From contig CAMCBY010000091.1 in NCBI GenBank assembly GCA_945873015.1, forward strand, positions 1 through 11,033: a DNA stretch of 11,033 nt. The letters run 5' to 3'. The notes beneath the pieces are model-generated. The model searched no databases, was not told the origin of the DNA, and saw only the letters and a list, made by a program, of their open reading frames with translations. The position numbers and the translations under genes were made by a program. Shown here piece after piece: positions 7,196 through 11,033 of this stretch. Numbering within the stretch: the first letter of the stretch is position 1; each line of letters starts with the position of its first letter. The stretch comes from Klebsiella pneumoniae (GTDB lineage Bacteria; Pseudomonadota; Gammaproteobacteria; Ga0077536).

Positions 7196-7241
7196 TCCTG
7201 TCTGATCGACATTCTGTAGGCGTCCTAGGGGGAGGGAAACA

Positions 7242-8465
7242 ATGGCTGCGCTGCCCAAACACATACTCAATGGTTACCGGGTGCTGGACATGACCCATGT
7301 GCTGGCCGGGCCGACCGCGTCGCGCTTGATGGCGGAGATGGGGGCCGAGGTCATCAAGGTCGAATTTCCGCCGCTCGGCGACATCTCCCGCGCACTGCCC
7401 GCCCACAAGAACGGCCGCAGCGCGTATTTCACTCAGCAAAATCGTGGCAAGCGCAGCATCTGCCTGAATGCCAAGACGCCCGAAGGGCGCGCCATTCTTA
7501 CCGAGCTTCTCAAGACCGCCGACGTATTCATCGAGAACTTCGCGCCCGGCGTGATAGGGCGCATGGGTTTCTCGTGGGAAGAAGTGCACAAGATCAACCC
7601 ACGGGTGGTGATGTGTTCGATCTCGGCGTTTGGCCAGACCGGACCGCTGGCTTCCCTGCCGGGCTTTGATTACATCGCGCAGGCCTATAGCGGGGTGATG
7701 GGCATGATCGGCGACCCCAACGGCCCGCCGTCCTTCCCGATGGTCAGCATGGGCGATATCTCGACCGGGGTGCATGCGGCGGCCGCGATCGGTTTTGCGT
7801 TGCTGCACCGCGAGCGCGGTGGCGAAGGTCAATACCTCGATATCTCGCTGCTCGACGCCTATACCGGCTATCACGAGCTCAACATCCACCTCTACAGCAT
7901 CACCAACGGTGAAGTTGAGCCGACCCGTGCCGGCAGCCAGCACTTTGCGGTGTGTCCGCTCGGCCTGTTCAAGACCCGCGAAGGTTACGTGTGCATTATC
8001 GCCCTGCAGCCGCAATGGCCAGGCCTGTGCCGTGCGATAGGCCGACCGGACCTCATCGACGACGAGCGATACAACGATAACGCCAGGCGCGTCGCCCACG
8101 CCGGCGAGGTCATCGCCATCCTGCAGGAATGGTGCGACCGCCAGAGCGGAGACGACGCCATTCTCGCCGCGCTGCAGGCCGAGCGCGTGCCCTGCGCGCC
8201 AGTGCTGCGTATTGGCCAGGTCGCCAATCATCCGCACATGCGCGAGCGGGGCACGGTGCGGGTGGTGAAGGACGCCAAGCTTGGCGAAGTGCTGATGCCG
8301 GGCATGCCGCTGCGCTTCTCGGGCTTTGAGCATAACCAGCCACTCGACGCCGCCTACCTTGGGGAACATAACGAGGCGGTACTGTCGGAGGTGCTCGGTT
8401 ACGACGCGGCGCGTATCGAAGCGCTGCGCGCCGCAGGGGTGCTGCATTCCAATCCCGACACCTGA
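7242..8465 (+). CDS. Family III (CaiB/BaiF) acyl-CoA transferase
   Basis: The 407-residue protein has the full length and layout of a family III CoA-transferase, an interlocked-dimer cytosolic enzyme that moves CoA between carboxylic acids or, in one branch, racemises 2-methylacyl-CoA. Visible landmarks are the N-terminal RVLDMTHVLAGPTASRLMAEMGAEVIKVE (about 13-41), NRGKRSICLN (67-76) and FIENFAPGVIGRMGFSWEEV (about 96-115). MGDISTGVHAA follows at 170-180, with Asp172 at the position of the catalytic Asp that forms the acyl-anhydride intermediate, then GGEGQYLDISLLDA (193-206). A strong purine-rich ribosome binding site (7228-7236, containing GGAGG) lies just before ATG 7242. It lies 82 bases after fbiC on the same strand, with a hairpin between, so it may be transcribed partly or wholly independently. 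The substrate cannot be read from sequence; the nearby hydroxyacyl-CoA-type SDR hints at acyl-CoA catabolism. Confidence 0.93.
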   Translation: MAALPKHILNGYRVLDMTHVLAGPTASRLMAEMGAEVIKVEFPPLGDISRALPAHKNGRSAYFTQQNRGKRSICLNAKTPEGRAILTELLKTADVFIENFAPGVIGRMGFSWEEVHKINPRVVMCSISAFGQTGPLASLPGFDYIAQAYSGVMGMIGDPNGPPSFPMVSMGDISTGVHAAAAIGFALLHRERGGEGQYLDISLLDAYTGYHELNIHLYSITNGEVEPTRAGSQHFAVCPLGLFKTREGYVCIIALQPQWPGLCRAIGRPDLIDDERYNDNARRVAHAGEVIAILQEWCDRQSGDDAILAALQAERVPCAPVLRIGQVANHPHMRERGTVRVVKDAKLGEVLMPGMPLRFSGFEHNQPLDAAYLGEHNEAVLSEVLGYDAARIEALRAAGVLHSNPDT

Positions 8466-8529
8466 AGACGCATCGAACGATGCCGGTGGTGCGTTGCAAA
8501 GCCGCCCCCTGATCGTGGAGTGGCTTGAT

Positions 8530-8533
8530 ATTA
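8530..8533. repeat. Target-site duplication, left copy (ATTA)
   Basis: ATTA directly precedes the left inverted repeat and is repeated exactly after the right one at 9691-9694. Four bases is the normal duplication length for IS5-group elements. The G following each copy also matches, so the cut position is uncertain by one base. Confidence 0.75.
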
Positions 8534-8551
8534 GGAACTTCTGATTAAGTC
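8534..8551 (+). repeat. Left terminal inverted repeat of the IS5-family element
   Basis: It reads GGAACTTCTGATTAAGTC and pairs with the right end at 15 of 18 positions. The differences fall at positions 5, 6 and 17. The right copy looks closer to other IS5-group ends (GGAAGGT), so this left end may be the diverged one. Confidence 0.9.
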
Positions 8552-8562
8552 GGTGATCTTGG

Positions 8563-8585
8563 CTCTTGAGTTCACTATTCAAGAG
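8563..8585 (+). other. Stem-loop in the transposase 5' leader
   Basis: CTCTTGA (8563-8569) and TCAAGAG (8579-8585) are perfect seven-base complements around a nine-base loop, ending nine bases before the transposase ATG. The structure would lie next to the ribosome binding region (GGGCGAG). Some insertion sequences use a stem here to reduce transposase translation from read-through transcripts; that role is inferred. Confidence 0.4.
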
Positions 8586-8594
8586 TAGGGCGAG

Positions 8595-9548
8595 ATGAGC
8601 AAGCAACTGAGCCTGGGAGAAGGATTCCAGAAGTACGCCAAGACTACGCGTCGGTCGCAGTTCCTGAGTGAGATGGACCGCGTGGTGCCGTGGGCGAAAG
8701 TGTGTGCCTTGGTTGAGCCGTTCTATCCGGTGGCCGGCAACGGTCGGCCACCTCGCCCCTTGGAGTTGATGGTGCGGGTGTATTTCCTGCAGCAGTGGTT
8801 CAATCTGTCAGATCCTGCGGCAGAAGACGCTTTGTACGACTCCGATGCGATGCGCCGCTTCGTTGGCTTGGACTTGAGCGAAGCCCCGGCTCCGGACGAG
8901 ACGACGCTGTGTAAATTCCGCCATCTGCTTGAGCGTCATCGGCTTGGCGAGGCGATGTTCACGTTTGTCCTGGAGCATCTTGATGGCCAGGGTTTGAAGA
9001 TTGGCCTGGGCACTATCGTCGATGCGACGGTGCTCACGGCCCCGCAATCGTTGAAGAACAAAGACCAGCGGCGTGACCCGTAGATGCGCTCGGGCAAGAA
9101 GGGCAATCTGTGGTATTTCGGCATGAAAGCGCACATTGGAGTGGATAGCGAGACCAAGCTTATTCACTCGGTGGTGGCGACCCCGGGCAATGTGCATGAC
9201 TCTCGATGCATCGGCGATTTATTGCACGGGAAGGAGCGGCAGGTATGGGGCGATGCGGCCTATATGGGCCGAACGGACGTCATCCAAGCCCATGCGCCGC
9301 AAGCGCAAGACCTGACCAATCGCCGCTGGCGGCATCGCACCCATGTCGATGAAGCCGAGCGAGTGCGCAATCGGGAGAAGTCGCGTATACGGGCTCGTGT
9401 CGAACATCCGTTTCTGGTCATCAAACAAGTGTTCGGCTTTGCCAAGACGCGTTATCGGGGCTTGGCGAAGAACACTCACCGTCTGCTGGTGACCTGTGCG
9501 CTGACCAATCTGTATTTGGTCCGGCGCCGGCTATTACAGATGGATTAG
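8595..9548 (+). pseudogene. IS5-family DDE transposase with in-frame amber codon
   Basis: The frame encodes 317 codon positions with one internal stop, TAG at 9081-9083 (position 163). The halves are 162 and 154 residues in the same frame. Intact IS5-group transposases read RDPEM at this point, so a GAG glutamate codon appears to have become TAG by a single G-to-T change; nothing is missing. The first half holds the N-terminal DNA-binding region and the first catalytic Asp (Asp143 in TIVDATV). The second half holds Asp220 (VWGDAAY) and Glu270 within the R-x3-E-x6-K signature (Arg266, Glu270, Lys277). A full enzyme therefore requires amber read-through. An ATG directly follows the TAG, so re-initiation could make the second half separately. 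Most likely it is an inactive copy, unless other copies act in trans. Confidence 0.9.
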
Positions 9549-9600
9549 TTCACGTCGCGCCAAGACCACAGTCGCCTGCAACGCAGGACGATGAAAACCG

Positions 9601-9622
9601 TCAGGTGCCCGCTGGCGCCTGA
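9601..9622 (+). other. Hairpin in the non-coding tail of the insertion sequence
   Basis: TCAGGTGCC and GGCGCCTGA pair over nine bases with one U-G pair around the loop CGCT, 52 bases after the transposase stop. A smaller CCTGC-AAC-GCAGG hairpin lies at 9575-9587. No T-run follows either, so they are not clear terminators. They may slow transcription out of the element. The rest of 9549-9672 shows no coding signal. Confidence 0.35.
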
Positions 9623-9672
9623 TGCACAGACACCTACGAAGCGAACCCGATGGCAGGTCCGCACGGAAAATG

Positions 9673-9690
9673 GCCTTAATCAGACCTTCC
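9673..9690 (-). repeat. Right terminal inverted repeat of the IS5-family element
   Basis: Read inward from the right it is GGAAGGTCTGATTAAGGC, matching the left end at 15 of 18 positions. It lies immediately before the second ATTA copy. Confidence 0.9.
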
Positions 9691-9694
9691 ATTA
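9691..9694. repeat. Target-site duplication, right copy (ATTA)
   Basis: It is identical to the left copy at 8530-8533 and directly abuts the right inverted repeat. Confidence 0.75.
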
Positions 9695-9703
9695 GTCATG
9701 TAC

Positions 9704-9720
9704 ATCGTTGATAAAACGAT
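9704..9720. other. Inverted repeat ATCGTT-N5-AACGAT upstream of the TpsB gene
   Basis: The six-base arms are perfect complements around GATAA, in an AT-richer stretch just outside the insertion sequence and 47 bases before the GTG start. It could be an operator or leader hairpin of the transporter gene. TTGATA (9708-9713) inside it resembles a -35 box, but no convincing -10 box follows at normal spacing. Confidence 0.3.
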
Positions 9721-9767
9721 TTAAGTTACCTGCAGAAAAGCTCGGGGTTTGGGCTGTTGGGGGACGA

Positions 9768-11033
9768 GTGCTAAGAGCATTCCTATTCGCGTGCGCCATT
9801 GCGGCGTGTGGGGGAGAGGCCGCGCATGCGGAAGACGCCCCACCTTTCAAAATCGTGGTCAAAACCTTCAAGGTCGACGGCGACAACCCCATCGGTGCTG
9901 CCGCCGGTGAGGCGTTGGCGCCTTTTGTCGGCGAATACGACGGGCTTGAACCGCTCTACGCCGCCAAGGACGCCGTCAATGCGGTCCTCGCGAGCAGCGG
10001 CTTTCGTTTCTACCGCGCCGTCCTGCCAGCGCAGGAAATCGTCGATGGTCTGGTCACTATCAAGATAGTGGCGCTGCCGATAGACAAGGTCGTGGTCGAG
10101 GGCGCCAAGTACGTCAAGCCAGAGTCGGTGCAGCGCAGTGTGCGCGCGCTGAAGTCCGGCGAGGTGCCGAACACCCAGGAGGTGTCGCGCGCACTGGCGG
10201 TCGCCAACGAACATCCGTCCAAGAAACTGCAAGTCAATTTCCGCGAAAGCGAAGAAACCCCCGATACGCTCGACGCGGTGCTGAAAGTCGCGGAAGAAAA
10301 GCCGTGGTCGGTGTTCGCGCAAATCAACAACATTGGTAGTGAGAGCGAAGGGCCGCGGGCGAGCGCTGATTCAGTGGCAGGCAACAATGCCGGCACTGGC
10401 CGTACCCGTCTGACCATGGGCGGGCAGTACAACAATCTCACCCGCCATGACGATGTGCTGCAAGGCACCGTCACGACCTCGCCGGAAAATGCCGAGAACG
10501 TGCTGCAATACGCCAGCTCCTACATGCTGCCGATCTACCAGCTGAAGGGCTGGCTGACCGGTTTTTATGTACATTCGGAAGTCGACGTCGAAGGCGTGCA
10601 GAGCGGTATCTTCGATATCGAGGGTTCGGGCACGTTCTATGGCCTGAACTTCAAACGCCAGTTGCTCAACCTCGGGCGCTACAAACACAGTTATACCCTC
10701 GGTGTGCAGGACCGGCTGTTCAGCACCATGATTGCGACCGCCGCGTCTGGTGTGCGTATCCCGGCGCTCAGCACCAAGGTCCGCAGCCGACCTTTCGCGG
10801 TGCGCTATGACGGTTCGTATGGCTGGTCACAAACCAGCCTCGATTTTTATGTCGACGTCGCGCACAACATCGAAGCCGGCCTGCACAACAATGCCTCCGA
10901 CTATGCGCTGGTGCGCGCATCCGCGAAGCCGGACTTCACCGTGGGTCATTTTGGCGCACTGGTCACCCAACGACTGCCCCATGGCTACAGCGCCCTCGGG
11001 CGCATGACCGCGCAGCTCACCGACGGGGCCCTG
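9768..11033 (+). CDS. TpsB/ShlB-type two-partner secretion transporter (partial, 3' end missing)
   Basis: The open frame runs 422 codons from GTG 9768 to the window end. No in-frame ATG precedes about codon 219, and a TAG lies upstream at 9693-9695, so GTG is the best start; GGGGGA precedes it closely. The N-terminus is a signal peptide with a hydrophobic core AFLFACAIAA and a probable type I cleavage site after AAHA (Ala21). IAAC at 11-14 could also be read as a lipobox. POTRA 1 spans about 28-101, with the family pattern YDG (57-59), LPAQEIVDG (86-94) and IKIV. POTRA 2 spans about 105-175. From about 181 the sequence resembles the start of a ShlB-type outer-membrane barrel (QINNIG, TGRTRLTMGGQYNNL). 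Such proteins export a large TpsA partner, which is not in view. Full-length members are roughly 550-600 residues, so about a quarter or more is missing. Confidence 0.85.
   Translation, partial: MLRAFLFACAIAACGGEAAHAEDAPPFKIVVKTFKVDGDNPIGAAAGEALAPFVGEYDGLEPLYAAKDAVNAVLASSGFRFYRAVLPAQEIVDGLVTIKIVALPIDKVVVEGAKYVKPESVQRSVRALKSGEVPNTQEVSRALAVANEHPSKKLQVNFRESEETPDTLDAVLKVAEEKPWSVFAQINNIGSESEGPRASADSVAGNNAGTGRTRLTMGGQYNNLTRHDDVLQGTVTTSPENAENVLQYASSYMLPIYQLKGWLTGFYVHSEVDVEGVQSGIFDIEGSGTFYGLNFKRQLLNLGRYKHSYTLGVQDRLFSTMIATAASGVRIPALSTKVRSRPFAVRYDGSYGWSQTSLDFYVDVAHNIEAGLHNNASDYALVRASAKPDFTVGHFGALVTQRLPHGYSALGRMTAQLTDGAL

Larger units (their letters stand above)
8534..9690 (+). mobile_element. IS5-family insertion sequence, complete ends, interrupted transposase
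   Basis: The element is 1157 bases long, bounded by 18-base inverted repeats that match at 15 positions and flanked by a 4-base ATTA duplication. It encodes one DDE transposase of the IS5 group in the rightward direction, split by an amber codon. Length, repeat sequence (right end GGAAGGT...), duplication size and protein all agree with the IS5 group. It has inserted between the CoA-transferase gene (its stop is 68 bases before the left end) and the TpsB gene (GTG 77 bases beyond the right end), disrupting neither. The intact duplication indicates a simple insertion without later rearrangement at the ends. Confidence 0.92.

Noticed and set aside
7086..8606. A 506-codon open frame on the minus strand across the CoA-transferase gene
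   Set aside because: Long, but opposite to a family III CoA-transferase with full motifs and a strong ribosome binding site. Its translation shows no domain and is rich in His, Arg and Gly.
9084..9548. The second half of the transposase as an independent gene
   Set aside because: It continues the same frame directly after the amber codon and completes the catalytic triad, so it is better described as one interrupted gene, although re-initiation at its ATG is possible.
1..11033. CRISPR arrays, tRNA or rRNA genes, and long tandem repeats
   Set aside because: No regularly spaced repeats, cloverleaf-like or rRNA-like sequence was seen; the only clear repeats are the IS ends, the target duplication and short hairpins.

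Overview
The window suggests a high-GC Gram-negative bacterium, most likely of the Pseudomonadota. The main evidence is an outer-membrane two-partner-secretion transporter at the right end and an IS5-family element. No rRNA, tRNA or other taxonomic marker is present, so the placement is an inference.

Left part (1-2024, minus strand): the start of an unidentified gene, a short-chain dehydrogenase of the (3R)-hydroxyacyl-CoA dehydrogenase type, and a luciferase-like (LLM) oxidoreductase of the kind that often uses coenzyme F420. All three read leftwards.

Middle part (2282-7159, plus strand): a tight four-gene operon, cofE-cofD-cofC-fbiC, with gaps of only 2, 7 and 3 bases. Together these genes cover the known dedicated steps of F420 synthesis. 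FbiC (a CofG-CofH fusion) makes the deazaflavin FO. CofC activates a three-carbon phospho-acid with GTP, CofD joins it to FO, and CofE adds the glutamate tail. CofE lacks the reductase domain fused to it in mycobacterial FbiB. A divergent 257-base region, holding a 6-5-6 inverted repeat, separates this operon from the LLM oxidoreductase, so cofactor synthesis and a probable cofactor user lie back to back. A family III CoA-transferase (7242-8465) follows on the same strand with its own strong ribosome binding site. With the SDR it suggests that the neighbourhood handles acyl-CoA substrates.

Right part: a complete IS5-family insertion sequence (8534-9690) has 18-base imperfect inverted ends and a 4-base ATTA target duplication. 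Its transposase is interrupted by one in-frame amber codon. It lies 77 bases upstream of a GTG-started, right-truncated TpsB/ShlB-type transporter gene (9768 to the window end). That protein has two POTRA domains and the beginning of a beta-barrel. The IS marks the boundary between the F420/acyl-CoA block and the secretion gene.
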